Positions 17,689-26,342 of a stretch of 64,000 nucleotides of DNA are shown one piece after another. This DNA comes from Fibrobacteria bacterium (GTDB taxonomy: Bacteria > Fibrobacterota > Fibrobacteria > UBA5070). Position numbers and translations under genes: made by a program. Numbering within the stretch: position 1 is the first letter of the stretch; the number at the start of each line of letters is the position of its first letter. Below the pieces are notes generated by a model. It searched no databases. It saw nothing but the letters and a program-made list of their open reading frames with translations, and was not told the DNA's origin. Location: assembly GCA_020633825.1 (NCBI GenBank), contig JACKCV010000001.1, positions 497,001 to 561,000 of the forward strand. The letters are read 5' to 3'.

Positions 17689-18273
17689 ATGATCCATCCG
17701 GGAACACGCGTCCAGTCCACCCCAGACAGAGGTTTGGGGGTTTTCGCCACGGAATTCCTCCCCCAAGGGACCATCCTCTGGGCTCAGGACCCCTTGGATT
17801 CCGTGTACGAAGCCCGGGAATGGGAGGTGCTGCCGTCTTCCTTGCGAGCGGTCGCCGACACCTATTGCTGGGTCGATGCCCTCGGGAGGCGGGTCTTGTG
17901 CTGGGACCACGGGCGCCATGTCAACCACGCCTGCGACCCCAACACCCTCACCAGCCCCTGGGGGTTCGAAGTGGCCCTGCGCGACATCGAGCCCGGCGAG
18001 GAGATCACCGACGACTACGGTCTGTTCAACATCCTGGAGCCCCTGGATTGCGCGTGCGGGGCTCCGCGATGCCGTGGACGCATCGGCCCGGCCGGAGCGA
18101 AGGACATGGTGGAGGACTGGGACCATCGGTTGGCGGCCAGTTTGCCCCAGGTCGCCCGGGTCGCCCAGCCACTTCGGGAGGTGATCTCCAGGGAGATCCT
18201 GGAAGAGGTGGAGCGGAGGGCTCGCGGGAGTGGTCCCTGGCCCTCGGTGGCCTGTCGCCTGCGTCCGACCTGA
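17689..18273 (+). CDS. SET-domain protein (putative lysine methyltransferase)
   Basis: This 194-residue protein is a compact SET domain. It starts with HPGTRVQSTPDRGLGVFAT (the usual opening strand with the RG-G-FA motif). It contains HVNHACDPNT (the NHxCxPN SAM/knot motif) near residue 80 and GEEITDDYG with the conserved Tyr near residue 110. A post-SET zinc-binding CACGAPRCRG follows. SET enzymes transfer methyl groups from SAM to protein lysines; in bacteria the targets are rarely known. The helical C-terminal tail (residues 135-194) is not typical of the domain and may bind the substrate. It lies 43 bp after the ferredoxin, probably with its own promoter, and is followed by a strong hairpin terminator. 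Confidence 0.85.
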   Translation: MIHPGTRVQSTPDRGLGVFATEFLPQGTILWAQDPLDSVYEAREWEVLPSSLRAVADTYCWVDALGRRVLCWDHGRHVNHACDPNTLTSPWGFEVALRDIEPGEEITDDYGLFNILEPLDCACGAPRCRGRIGPAGAKDMVEDWDHRLAASLPQVARVAQPLREVISREILEEVERRARGSGPWPSVACRLRPT

Positions 18274-18325
18274 CCAATCCCGGAGGGGAGCCTTCCAGCG
18301 AGGTGGAGGCGGCACGACGGAAACG

Positions 18326-18355
18326 AAAGAAGGCACTCTTGCGAGTGCCTTCTTT
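18326..18355. terminator. Bidirectional intrinsic terminator between SET gene and tRNA-Pro
   Basis: A perfect 13-bp stem (arms 18326-18338 and 18343-18355, core AAGGCACTC/GAGTGCCTT) encloses a TTGC loop. T residues follow on the plus side and a T-rich stretch follows on the minus side. It can end both the SET transcript and the opposite tRNA transcript. Confidence 0.88.
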
Positions 18356-18363
18356 TCGTCTGA

Positions 18364-18436
18364 TCGGGACAGCGGGATTCGAACCCACGACCTCTTGAAC
18401 CCCATTCAAGTACGCTACCAGCTGCGCTATGTCCCG
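18364..18436 (-). tRNA. tRNA-Pro, anticodon GGG
   Basis: The 73-nt cloverleaf is complete: acceptor CGGGACA/TGTCCCG, D-arm GCGC-AGCTGGTA-GCGT, anticodon arm CTTGA-ATGGGGT-TCAAG with GGG at positions 34-36, and T-arm GTGGG-TTCGAAT-CCCGC. GGG reads CCC/CCU proline codons. CCA is not encoded. It stands alone and is followed by the hairpin at 18326-18355. Confidence 0.96.
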
Positions 18437-18617
18437 TTGGAGGTGGAAAAGGTAACGCCGATTGCCGCGACGTCAAGGGGAGAGTCTCCTCGAAAGACCA
18501 GAAGGCTCCCCCGAGGGACCGAAAGGAGCCGTCCTTCCGTGGGTTCGTCGCCGGAACCGTTCCAACCCGTTTGCCCGGAAGCGGAGCGACCCGGACGGCC
18601 GCTCCTCCCGGGAATCC

Positions 18618-20063
18618 TCAGGGGAGGGTGTACTTCTTCAGGATGGGCCAGCCGACCGTGGCGTTTCCATAGTCGTGCCCGCCGCCCTGTTTGGTGCAGA
18701 GGGTGACCTGGACTCCGCCTTGGCAATTGGAATAGGTGGAGCATCCGTTGGCGTCCTCGGCCGACGGGGATCCCGTGCACTTGTTCAGTTCCGCCCATTT
18801 CGCCGCGGTGGCCTTGGCCCCGAGGAAGTTGATGGGCATCCCCTGCACGACGCTGGAATAGCCGCCAGCGTAGGGGACGATGGGGTCGGAGGTGCCACGG
18901 AAGGAGACGACGGTGATGGGGCGGGCCGGTTTGCAGGCGTCCTGGTTCTCCTTGAGCAGATCGAAGGCCGCCGGAGCGACCGCCGCGAAGATGTCCGCGT
19001 TGTGGCAGGCGTTGAAGTGCGACATGCCGCCGCCCATGGAGAATCCGACCGCGTAGACTCGCTTGGGATCGACACAACCGACCGACTTGATGTCCGCGAC
19101 GATCGCCCGGGCGAAGGCCGTGTCGTCTGTGTTGGCCACGCAGCAGGGGCCGACGTTCCAGGCGCCTCCCATGGGACCGTTCTTCCCGTTGGGGTAGGCC
19201 GAGATCACGCCTTCGGGATCGGTCTTGCCCTTGTAGGGGGAGCTGTTGAATTCGCCCGAGCCGGTCCCGCCGATGGGGTGGAAATCCACCACCAGGGGTG
19301 CTGGAGACTTGCCCGTGTAGGAGGAGGGGACATGGAGGATGTAGGTGCGGGAATCGCCCTTGATCGAGAGCGTACGCGTCTGGTCGCCCGAGGAGAGCTT
19401 GTTGCCGGAGCAGGAGACCTGGGACGTTCCCGTGTCCCCGAGCACGATCGCGAGATTGCTTTCCGAGGAGGATTGCATGGAGTAGGTGGTGTCCCGGTAC
19501 CCCGCCTTGGAGAACTTCAGGACGGGGTTCTGCGCCTGTTGACGGGCCGCCTGGAGATGCGGGGCCACCTGGAAGCCGTTTCCGGTGGACAGGATCGCCT
19601 GGCTGAACTCCCCTTGGGCGTGGCGGACGCGCAGCCAGAGGGCGGAAGGGCCCATCTGCCCCGGAAGAGCCGCCTGGACGATGCCATCGACGGCCCGGGT
19701 CGTAGTGGACCAGGTCTCCCGGCCGGAAATCCCGACCAGCGCCAAGGAGACGGGGCCGTCGGTGGGGACCCGGACTTCCAGCCGCCCGCCCTCGATGCGC
19801 ACCTTCCAGGAGGCGTCGGCGGACAACCGGAACACGGAAACCGTCCCGGAGGAGATGTCGAAGGCGCCGGCGGCGTCCGTGGTGGTGGCCAGGGCGGTGG
19901 CGTCGTCGGAGGTCACGGCGACCCCGGCGAGCGCCTTGCCGTCCTTGGACTTGACCGAACCGGAGGCCGTCCAGCCGAAGGAGAGTGTCGTGGCGGCCAG
20001 GACCGCGCAGGCGGTCGCTCGCGCCATCTGGCTCAGGGAGTCGGAATGGGATCGTGTTTCCAT
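18618..20063 (-). CDS. Secreted CE1-type feruloyl/acetylxylan esterase with N-terminal carboxypeptidase-regulatory-like domain
   Basis: This 481-residue protein has a signal peptide (ATACAVLAATTLSFGWTASG). A small beta-sandwich follows (residues ~35-85, GSVKSKDGKALAGVAVTSDD), typical of carboxypeptidase regulatory-like domains. From about residue 215 an alpha/beta hydrolase of the polyhydroxybutyrate depolymerase/CE1 (LpqC-like) family begins. The catalytic triad is visible: Ser342 in GFSMGGG, Asp393 in TSDPIVPY and His463 in QGGGHDY. Multiple Cys (CCV, KCTG, NGCSTYSNC, TLC) suggest disulfides, fitting an exported enzyme. CE1 members remove ferulic or acetyl groups from xylan, which agrees with the nearby GH52 xylosidase. 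Start ATG 20063 follows GAGGAAACC. It is divergent from the TIGR02147 gene. Confidence 0.88.
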   Translation of the reverse strand: METRSHSDSLSQMARATACAVLAATTLSFGWTASGSVKSKDGKALAGVAVTSDDATALATTTDAAGAFDISSGTVSVFRLSADASWKVRIEGGRLEVRVPTDGPVSLALVGISGRETWSTTTRAVDGIVQAALPGQMGPSALWLRVRHAQGEFSQAILSTGNGFQVAPHLQAARQQAQNPVLKFSKAGYRDTTYSMQSSSESNLAIVLGDTGTSQVSCSGNKLSSGDQTRTLSIKGDSRTYILHVPSSYTGKSPAPLVVDFHPIGGTGSGEFNSSPYKGKTDPEGVISAYPNGKNGPMGGAWNVGPCCVANTDDTAFARAIVADIKSVGCVDPKRVYAVGFSMGGGMSHFNACHNADIFAAVAPAAFDLLKENQDACKPARPITVVSFRGTSDPIVPYAGGYSSVVQGMPINFLGAKATAAKWAELNKCTGSPSAEDANGCSTYSNCQGGVQVTLCTKQGGGHDYGNATVGWPILKKYTLP

Positions 20064-20130
20064 GGTTTCCTCGGAGAGGGTTTTCGGGGGAGGGCTGCAA
20101 TGGAGGATACCGGCGGGTTCCGCGCAGGGG

Positions 20131-20152
20131 CGGCGAAATCCCCTGTTCGCCG
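20131..20152. promoter_or_regulatory. Inverted repeat in the esterase/TIGR02147 divergent region
   Basis: CGGCGAA (20131-20137) and TTCGCCG (20146-20152) form a 7-bp perfect inverted repeat around ATCCCCTG. It lies about 70 bp upstream of the esterase start inside the 254-bp divergent intergenic region. It could be an operator or a leader hairpin. Nothing else in that region is recognised apart from the TAGAAT element at 20303. Confidence 0.3.
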
Positions 20153-20302
20153 TTGGTGAAACGGTTACGCCGCAGGGGGATTCCATCCTGCACGGAGGCC
20201 TGGCGCGAATCGATCTTCAGGAAGGATCCTCGGAGGGGTCGGAGCGGGCGTCGATGCCTCCCCGATCCACGGGAACCGCAAGCGCCCGGAGGCACCGGGC
20301 GG

Positions 20303-20308
20303 TAGAAT
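20303..20308 (+). promoter_or_regulatory. Possible -10 (TAGAAT) just before the first TIGR02147 gene
   Basis: TAGAAT lies 9 nt before ATG 20318. The second TIGR02147 gene has TACAAT 6 nt before its ATG. The shared placement suggests leaderless or near-leaderless transcription of both. Confidence 0.45.
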
Positions 20309-20317
20309 GGACCCAGG

Positions 20318-21145
20318 ATGAAGCCGGTTTTTGAATATCTCGACTACAGGGCCTACCTGAAGGACGCCTACGAGGAGCGGAAGGCTGAGTCGTCCTTCTA
20401 TTCCTACCGGCTGATGGCGGAGTCCTTCGGACTGTTCCCGAGCAACATCTTCCGGATCCTGCACGGGGACGGGCACCTCCCGGCCCGGTGCCACAGCCGG
20501 GCGCTGGAATTCCTCGGTCTCACCGGGCGTTCCGCGGAGTACTTCCTGCTGCTGATCTCCTACGCGCGGGAACGCTCCTCGAAGGCCAGGGGGGAGATCC
20601 TCGAGAAGGCGATGACTCTGCGCGACGTGGCCCGGCATCCACTGGAGGCCCGGGAGCTGGAGTACTTCTCCCGTTGGTGGACCTCGGTCCTGCGCGCTCT
20701 CCTGGAGATGACCGGTGGACGGGCGGTTCCCGCGGAGCTCGCCGCGCTCGTGGTCCCCGCCGTGAAGGAATCCGACGTCGTCGCGTCCCTTTCGCTCCTG
20801 TCCGAACTCGGCCTGGTGAAGAAGGCCAGCTCCGGGCGGCTGCTTCCCGCCCAGGTGCACCTGACGGCCGGAGGTCCGGCCAAGGCCCACGCGGTCCGCG
20901 CCTTCCAGAGGCAAATTCTGACATTGGCCTCCGAGGCTCTCGAACGCTTCCCTCCCGATGAGCGGGATCTGTCCACCCTGACGCTCTCCGTCGACGAGCC
21001 GACCTTCCGCGAAGTCCGGGAGCTTGTGCGCGAGTGCCGTCGCCAGATCCAGAAGCGCGTCGAGGACTGCCGGGAAGCCGACCGGGTGATGCACCTGGCC
21101 ATGGCCTTCTTCCCCGCGGCCTTCGCCCCCGGGAGGAAGGCATGA
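20318..21145 (+). CDS. TIGR02147 family protein (copy 1), putative regulator
   Basis: This 275-residue protein matches the TIGR02147 family in N-terminal signature (FEYLDYRAYLKDAYEERK), in the ILHG/LPAR block near residues 48-58, and in the closing block DLSTLTLSVDEPTFREVRELV...RVMHLAMAFFP. The family is a paralogous set defined in Fibrobacter succinogenes. Its function is unproven; the fold appears helical with a probable winged-helix half (residues ~145-195, SDVVASLSLLSELGLVKKASSGRLLP), so a regulatory role is inferred. The stop overlaps the lipoprotein start by 4 nt (ATGA), so both are co-translated. The same pair occurs again at 49.2-51 kb. No signal peptide or membrane segment is seen. 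Confidence 0.92.
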   Translation: MKPVFEYLDYRAYLKDAYEERKAESSFYSYRLMAESFGLFPSNIFRILHGDGHLPARCHSRALEFLGLTGRSAEYFLLLISYARERSSKARGEILEKAMTLRDVARHPLEARELEYFSRWWTSVLRALLEMTGGRAVPAELAALVVPAVKESDVVASLSLLSELGLVKKASSGRLLPAQVHLTAGGPAKAHAVRAFQRQILTLASEALERFPPDERDLSTLTLSVDEPTFREVRELVRECRRQIQKRVEDCREADRVMHLAMAFFPAAFAPGRKA

Positions 21146-22155
21146 AGGCCCGGCCCAGGATCCTGAGCCTGCTTCCGCCCCTGCTGGCGCTGGGATGCCA
21201 AGCCGAACGGTCCGCGGGGACCACCACGGAGACGGAGAACTCCATCGCATCCCGCTCCTTCGCCATCGACTCCCTCCTGCCTTCGGGGGCGGGCACCCTC
21301 TTCGAGCCCGTGGTCGCGACCTTGCGGCTCGATTCCAATGCCTTCGACTTCCATGGGAGCCGACCCGACGGGAGGGACCTCGAGGTGGTCCGGGAGAGCG
21401 GGGACGCCATCCCCTTCGAACTGGTCTTCTGGGATCCCACGACCTCCCAAGGGCGATTGAAGGTGCGTGTCGATCCCTGGATCCGCGCGCCCGGGTCGAG
21501 GCTGGTCCTTCGTTCGGGGGCCACTCCGGCCGATCGATCCTCGAGTTCCCGGGTGTGGGCGGGCATCCCGCTCGATCGCCGACAGCGCTGGAATTCGGTC
21601 CTGGTCGACGATTTCGAATCCGGAAACCTCCTTCGCAACTGTCTTCCCGACAGCTCCTTCTGGTTCCTGGGCGGATTGCTCCCCGCGTCGGGTCCCGCGA
21701 GTTCCTCTCCCGGGCGGCCGGGTACCGGTCTGCGCCTGACCTGCGGGCCGGGCCAATGCGCCGGTTCGCCCTCCATCCTCGCCGCCACCCTCGTGGCCGG
21801 GACTCCCCGCAGTTTCCGGTCCCTCGATTCCATCGAATTGTGGGCCCGCGGCAACGGGAGGGTGTGGGTGGCGCTGGAATACCTCGATTCCGTCCAGATG
21901 GGCAGGATGCAACGGGGGCAGATCGACAGCATCCGTGCGGGCCGGGTCTGGGTCTCCAGGACGCTGGACACCGCCTGGAGCCGGGTGTCCATCCCCCCGT
22001 CGGCCTTCCTCGCCGCCTCCGGGGCCGACGGCAACACCGATTGGGAGATCCTCCGGGATTCCGTCAACTACCTCACGTTCCTGCTCGACGGCGGATCGGA
22101 ACTCTGGTTGGACGACATCCGCTTCCACGGGCTTCTCGCCACCGATCTCGAGTAG
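21142..22155 (+). CDS. Surface lipoprotein with TETENS motif, DUF2341-like and carbohydrate-binding-like domains (copy 1)
   Basis: This 337-residue protein has a signal peptide with lipobox LALGC (Cys near residue 19). Directly after it comes TTTETENSIASRSFAIDSLL, shared with the copy at 49231. Residues ~55-115 resemble DUF2341 (strands ending in FELVFWD and RLKVRVD). From about residue 150 a jelly-roll-like domain starts with VLVDDFES and ends with DSVNYLTFLLDGGSELWLDDIRFHGL, a pattern seen in carbohydrate-binding domains of the CBM11/CIA30 type. It is coupled to the TIGR02147 gene by a 4-nt overlap. I infer a surface protein that binds glycan, with the TIGR02147 partner controlling it or being controlled by it. 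The ligand is unknown. Confidence 0.85.
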   Translation: MKARPRILSLLPPLLALGCQAERSAGTTTETENSIASRSFAIDSLLPSGAGTLFEPVVATLRLDSNAFDFHGSRPDGRDLEVVRESGDAIPFELVFWDPTTSQGRLKVRVDPWIRAPGSRLVLRSGATPADRSSSSRVWAGIPLDRRQRWNSVLVDDFESGNLLRNCLPDSSFWFLGGLLPASGPASSSPGRPGTGLRLTCGPGQCAGSPSILAATLVAGTPRSFRSLDSIELWARGNGRVWVALEYLDSVQMGRMQRGQIDSIRAGRVWVSRTLDTAWSRVSIPPSAFLAASGADGNTDWEILRDSVNYLTFLLDGGSELWLDDIRFHGLLATDLE

Positions 22156-22320
22156 GTCCGGTCGCGCGGGAGGGGCTCCCTGGATGGCCAGGATCCGGAT
22201 CGCGCCATCCGGTCCACTCCCTGTGCGGATGCTCCACCGAAGCGTCCTCGGAAGGGCATCCGGTCGCGGTCTCGTCCGGTTCGGGAACGCCGCCCGCTCG
22301 AGGGACGCGCCCTCTTGGCG

Positions 22321-23286
22321 TCAATTCCTGTCGGCTGGCGGGGGGCTCGCCCCGGGTCCCAGGTGGCGATGCAGGACCGCCGGGGGCTGGATTCCATGTT
22401 CGCGGAAGGCATCGAGGACGCGGAGATGGACATCCGTCTCGAAGGGTTTCTCGTATTTGCAGTCGTAGACGTAGGGGCGGGCCTTGAGCCGGATGGCCAC
22501 GTGGTCCTGGATCAGGATCTGCTGGACCAGGACGGGGACCGGGCGTTCCAGGAACGCGTACGGACTGGCGAGGCAGGCCTCCCGCACCAAGGTGCGGGCC
22601 AGGCGCGCGTCCTGGTCGGCACCGATCAGGAAATCCATGGGCACCTGCATCTCCAGGGCCCCGTAGTTCCCGCTGGAGGTGACGTCGGTGAAGACCTTGT
22701 TGTTGGGGATCGTGATCAAGTTGTGGTCGAGGGTGTTCATGCGCACGCTGCGCAGTCCGATCTTGACGATGTCCCCGTATTCGCCGCCGTAGGAGACGCG
22801 ATCCCCGACCTGGAAGGGCCGGTCGAACATGATCGTGATGCCGGCGATGAAGGAGGCGACGAGATCCCGCAAGGCGAATCCCGTCGCGAATGCCAGACCA
22901 CCGCCGATGACCGCCAAGGCCGTCGGGTCGAGGCGGATGGACAGGCCGACCACCAGGACCAGGGTGGCGATGTAGACGAAGAATCGCGCCGTGGTCTGGA
23001 TCTTCTGGATGGTGGGGCGACGATTGGAGAAGCGGGCCGCGAGCCGGTTTCCCAGGTTTTCGATGAGCCGGATCAGGAACACGGCCCCCAGGAGGATCGG
23101 GACGGAGGCGACCACTCCCGACCATCTGATGAACTCCATGATCCGACCGAAGTCGGGCATGTCCTGCGCGTGGGCGGGAAGGGTGGAGCCCAGGATCAGC
23201 AGGGCGAAAGTGGTGCGCCGGGCGGGGAAGCGGAACGCGCCGCGGGGTTTTCCGGCTACGCCTGCGAAGTGGGAGGAGATCCGCAT
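22321..23286 (-). CDS. Small mechanosensitive channel, MscS family
   Basis: This 321-residue protein has a signal-like N-terminal hydrophobic stretch (residues 27-40, ending AHAQD), then transmembrane segments near 54-72, 103-117 and the pore helix 122-150. The pore helix carries the family motif AVIGGGLAFATGFALRDLVASFIAG. The cytoplasmic beta domain opens with RPFQVGDRV and continues to VPMDFLIGADQD. MscS channels open under membrane tension to release solutes. ATG 23284-23286 overlaps the upstream gene's TGA by one base (TGATG), so translation depends on the ATPase gene. The length is near E. coli MscS (286), without the extra MscK-like N-terminus, which appears instead in the upstream gene. 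Confidence 0.93.
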   Translation of the reverse strand: MRISSHFAGVAGKPRGAFRFPARRTTFALLILGSTLPAHAQDMPDFGRIMEFIRWSGVVASVPILLGAVFLIRLIENLGNRLAARFSNRRPTIQKIQTTARFFVYIATLVLVVGLSIRLDPTALAVIGGGLAFATGFALRDLVASFIAGITIMFDRPFQVGDRVSYGGEYGDIVKIGLRSVRMNTLDHNLITIPNNKVFTDVTSSGNYGALEMQVPMDFLIGADQDARLARTLVREACLASPYAFLERPVPVLVQQILIQDHVAIRLKARPYVYDCKYEKPFETDVHLRVLDAFREHGIQPPAVLHRHLGPGASPPPADRN

Positions 23287-26213
23287 CAGAGAGCCCCCAT
23301 CATGTGTCGGCGTTCGAGGATCCTCGTGAACGATCGCAGCCATCTCCAGGAGAGGCGGGCACCGCCCTGGGAATCTTCGATCCAGCCCAGGCGGGTTCCG
23401 GTGCGGAAGACCTGCCGGACCTGCTCCAGGGGAAGGTTCGTGGCCTTGGCGACCTCCATCGGGTGGGCGGGCGCCATCTGCAGGACGGCCCGCAGGATGA
23501 ACATGGCGGTGTCGGGAAGGGCCTCCAGGGCGACGGCATCGGGGGCCTGGAGGGGGCGCACGCGGATGTCCCCGTCGGATGTCCGCGCCAGCGAACGTCT
23601 CCAAACCTCCAGCGCCTGGCCCGGGTTTCCCCGGGCGTGGTCCCAAAGCATCCGCTCGTACCCGGCTCGTCGGGCTTGCAGGGCTTCCTGCCGGTCGATT
23701 TCGTCGGCTCCGCGAGGAAGGGCTTCGAGGAGGTCGTCGAATTCGGGATCGATTCCGGCTTCGAGATTGCGTTGGCGGAGCAAGGCTCCGATCTCCTCCT
23801 CGTCCCATGGTTCCAAGTGGACCACCTCGTCGAAGAGGGGGCGGTCGTCGCGGGCTCTTTGCAGGAACGGCCACAACGAGCTGTCGAGGGCGAACACCCA
23901 GGCGAGGTCGCTGCGATCCCGCGCGAAATCGACGAGCCGGTCGAATTCGGCCAGGCCGCCCGCCACCGGCCGGATCAGGGTGTGGGCGTCGTCGATCAGG
24001 ACCAGACGGGGGCCTCCCTCCTCGGAGGGAAGGGCGTCCAGTGCGGACAGGAGCGACTCGATCCCGAACGGAGGCGAGAACACCGCCACGGAGGAACCCT
24101 TGGCGAGTTCGGCGAAGAGGCGGGACTTCCCTCCGCCGCGAGGACTCACCACCGCCATCTGGAAGGTGGACGGGGTGCTCGAGACCTTGGCGAGGCGCTC
24201 GCGGAGTCCGTCGCCGGGACAGGAAACCCACTTTCCGCTGGGCTGGTCGGGACCGAGGCTCTCGAGGAGAGGGGTCTCGAGAGGGGTGCGGATCTTCCGC
24301 GAGGCGGATCCCGCCATGCGGTCGAGTTCGCGTCGATAGAACCAGGCATGGATCCGACGGGCCAGGTCGAAGGAAGCCAGCCAGAGCCAGCTGGCCTTGA
24401 TCAGGCCCTTCACGAAGAGATTGATCGCTCCCAGCATGGCCGCCAGGAAGCTCGGCCATCCGGCGCGGTTGGCCAGGACCCAGGCCTGGAGGGGGGTGGG
24501 GCGTCGCAGCTGTTCGATCCGGGCGAAGACGGTTTCCCTCCACCACTTGACCAGGATGAGGAAGACCGCCAAGCTCGCCACCCAGCAACTCACCCCGACC
24601 CAACCATGGATGGTGCCGCGTCCCACCAAGCGTTCGCTGATCTGCAGGACCAGCCCCAGGGCCACCACCACGGCCCCCACCAAGCGCAAGGAACGTCGCC
24701 TCAGGGGGGCGGAGGGATTGGCGGGAGCGAGTCTGCTGCTGGACACGGCGTCGAGGGTCTCGACGATCAGGGAGCCCCCCAGGATCCAACCCAGGACCAG
24801 GACGGGAATCTCGACCTCCAGCAATTTCGAGGTGGACTCGGGAAGCAGGCGGACCGTACCGAATACGAACACCAGCCATCCCAAGGGGGAGTGGATCTGG
24901 CGAAAGAAGGCCGCGATGCGACGGCTCCGCCCCGGGAGCAGACGGCGGGATTTCCGGTCGGTGGATTGGCTGCGGGAAATGGCCAGATCCAGAAGTTCGG
25001 GTGCCCGGCGACGCCACCAGAGCAAGGCCAGGCTGAGCAGGAGCCAGGGAACCAGCACGCCCAGGGCATCCCAAAGGGGCAGGGCGGCCGTTCCCGAGGT
25101 GAGAAGTCGTTGCATCCAGTCCTGGGCCAGGCTGCGATGGTAGCGCAGGACCAGGAACAGGTGGCGAATCTCCTTGGAGGCTTCGGCGAGGGCTTGCGGA
25201 GTCAGTCCGCGGAACCGTTCGCGCTCCCCCGTGGGGAGCGCTTGCAAGGTCGCCAACCGCTCCTGGTTGAGGAGGACCATCTCGTCGTGCAGGCGACGGA
25301 TCCGGTCCCGACCGGTCCGGCCGTACTCTTCCAAAACGGAGTCGCGTTCGGCGGCGGCCTGCTGTCGGAGGAGTTGTGCCCGAGTGGCGTCGAGGGAGGA
25401 GGGGAGGTCCGCGAGGGGGTCGGGGCCGAGGGAGGGCAGGCGGAGCGGAATCCGTCCACGGGTGTCGAGAAGCCGGGAAAGATCGTCGCGGGACTGGTCC
25501 ACGGCCAGGTCCAGGGAGGGAAACACCGTCCGGACGGCCTCGGCTCCGGACTCCCGGGCCTCCTTGAGGCGGGCGGGCCACTCCAGGGTGCGCTCGAGGC
25601 GTGTGCGCGAGTCGAGATCCAGGGTGGCCAGGGAACTGCGCGCCTGGGCGAGTAGCGACCGTGTCGCCTCCAGCCGGGACTCCTCCCGGCCGATCTTGCG
25701 GCGGCCCTCTTCCAAGGCGAGTCGGGCGCGTTCGGCTTCGCGTTCGGCACGCGCGGCGGAGGAGGAATCGGCCTGGATCTCCAGGGCCTTGCCGACGACC
25801 AGGCGCCGTCGACTGTACGAGGCCAGACGGGCCTGCCGATCGGATCTGCCCAGGGAAAGGAAATCCAAGCGCGCCCGTTCCCCCTGGACGAGGCGTGCCC
25901 ACCGGGTGGAGTCCGAGGTGCGCGTCGCGGAGAGCGTGTCCGATCCGATGCTGTCGGCGATCTGCTGGAGGGCGGGAAGAGTGGCTCGCAGTCTGGTGGC
26001 CTCCAGCGCCACCGCCCCTTCGTCCAGGGGGTCGAGCCCCAGAAGCAGGGTCGCGTCGGGTCCCGCGGGCAGGGTGGTATCCCAGAGGGGGGCCAATTCC
26101 TGGGTCCAGGCGGACGCCGCGGGGGAGGGAGACGATTTCGGAAAGGCGTGGATCCAGGCCACGAGGACCAGAATGCCGAGGTCCCGTAGCGGACGACCAT
26201 GAGGAAGGCGCAT
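23286..26213 (-). CDS. Membrane-bound P-loop ATPase with periplasmic coiled coil, partner of MscS
   Basis: This 975-residue protein has a signal peptide (residues 1-35). A charged, Ala/Arg/Glu-rich coiled-coil region (about 60-370) resembles the periplasmic part of MscK/KefA. Membrane segments follow near 379-400, 443-458, 467-485, 509-525, 536-556 and 585-614. The cytoplasmic part carries a Walker A (SPRGGGKS, Lys near 696), a Walker B (RLVLIDDAH, 736-744) and a winged-helix-like C-terminus (HPMEVAKATNLPLEQVRQVF). This is the plan of an AAA/STAND-type ATPase attached to a tension-sensor-like membrane part. Start 26213 is chosen for the signal peptide; the frame extends through tRNA-Pro but cannot be coding there. 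It is coupled to the MscS gene. I know no named family with this architecture. Confidence 0.82.
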   Translation of the reverse strand: MRLPHGRPLRDLGILVLVAWIHAFPKSSPSPAASAWTQELAPLWDTTLPAGPDATLLLGLDPLDEGAVALEATRLRATLPALQQIADSIGSDTLSATRTSDSTRWARLVQGERARLDFLSLGRSDRQARLASYSRRRLVVGKALEIQADSSSAARAEREAERARLALEEGRRKIGREESRLEATRSLLAQARSSLATLDLDSRTRLERTLEWPARLKEARESGAEAVRTVFPSLDLAVDQSRDDLSRLLDTRGRIPLRLPSLGPDPLADLPSSLDATRAQLLRQQAAAERDSVLEEYGRTGRDRIRRLHDEMVLLNQERLATLQALPTGERERFRGLTPQALAEASKEIRHLFLVLRYHRSLAQDWMQRLLTSGTAALPLWDALGVLVPWLLLSLALLWWRRRAPELLDLAISRSQSTDRKSRRLLPGRSRRIAAFFRQIHSPLGWLVFVFGTVRLLPESTSKLLEVEIPVLVLGWILGGSLIVETLDAVSSSRLAPANPSAPLRRRSLRLVGAVVVALGLVLQISERLVGRGTIHGWVGVSCWVASLAVFLILVKWWRETVFARIEQLRRPTPLQAWVLANRAGWPSFLAAMLGAINLFVKGLIKASWLWLASFDLARRIHAWFYRRELDRMAGSASRKIRTPLETPLLESLGPDQPSGKWVSCPGDGLRERLAKVSSTPSTFQMAVVSPRGGGKSRLFAELAKGSSVAVFSPPFGIESLLSALDALPSEEGGPRLVLIDDAHTLIRPVAGGLAEFDRLVDFARDRSDLAWVFALDSSLWPFLQRARDDRPLFDEVVHLEPWDEEEIGALLRQRNLEAGIDPEFDDLLEALPRGADEIDRQEALQARRAGYERMLWDHARGNPGQALEVWRRSLARTSDGDIRVRPLQAPDAVALEALPDTAMFILRAVLQMAPAHPMEVAKATNLPLEQVRQVFRTGTRLGWIEDSQGGARLSWRWLRSFTRILERRHMMGAL

Positions 26214-26342
26214 GGGGGTAATGATACACCGTCCCATCTTCCCGTTGTCCAGGAGCCTTGTTTTGCCCACTCCCATCCGGGAATGATTCGTGTTATCTTT
26301 CCTCGCCTTCCACGGGTGGTTCGTTTCGGGCTCCGTGGACGA

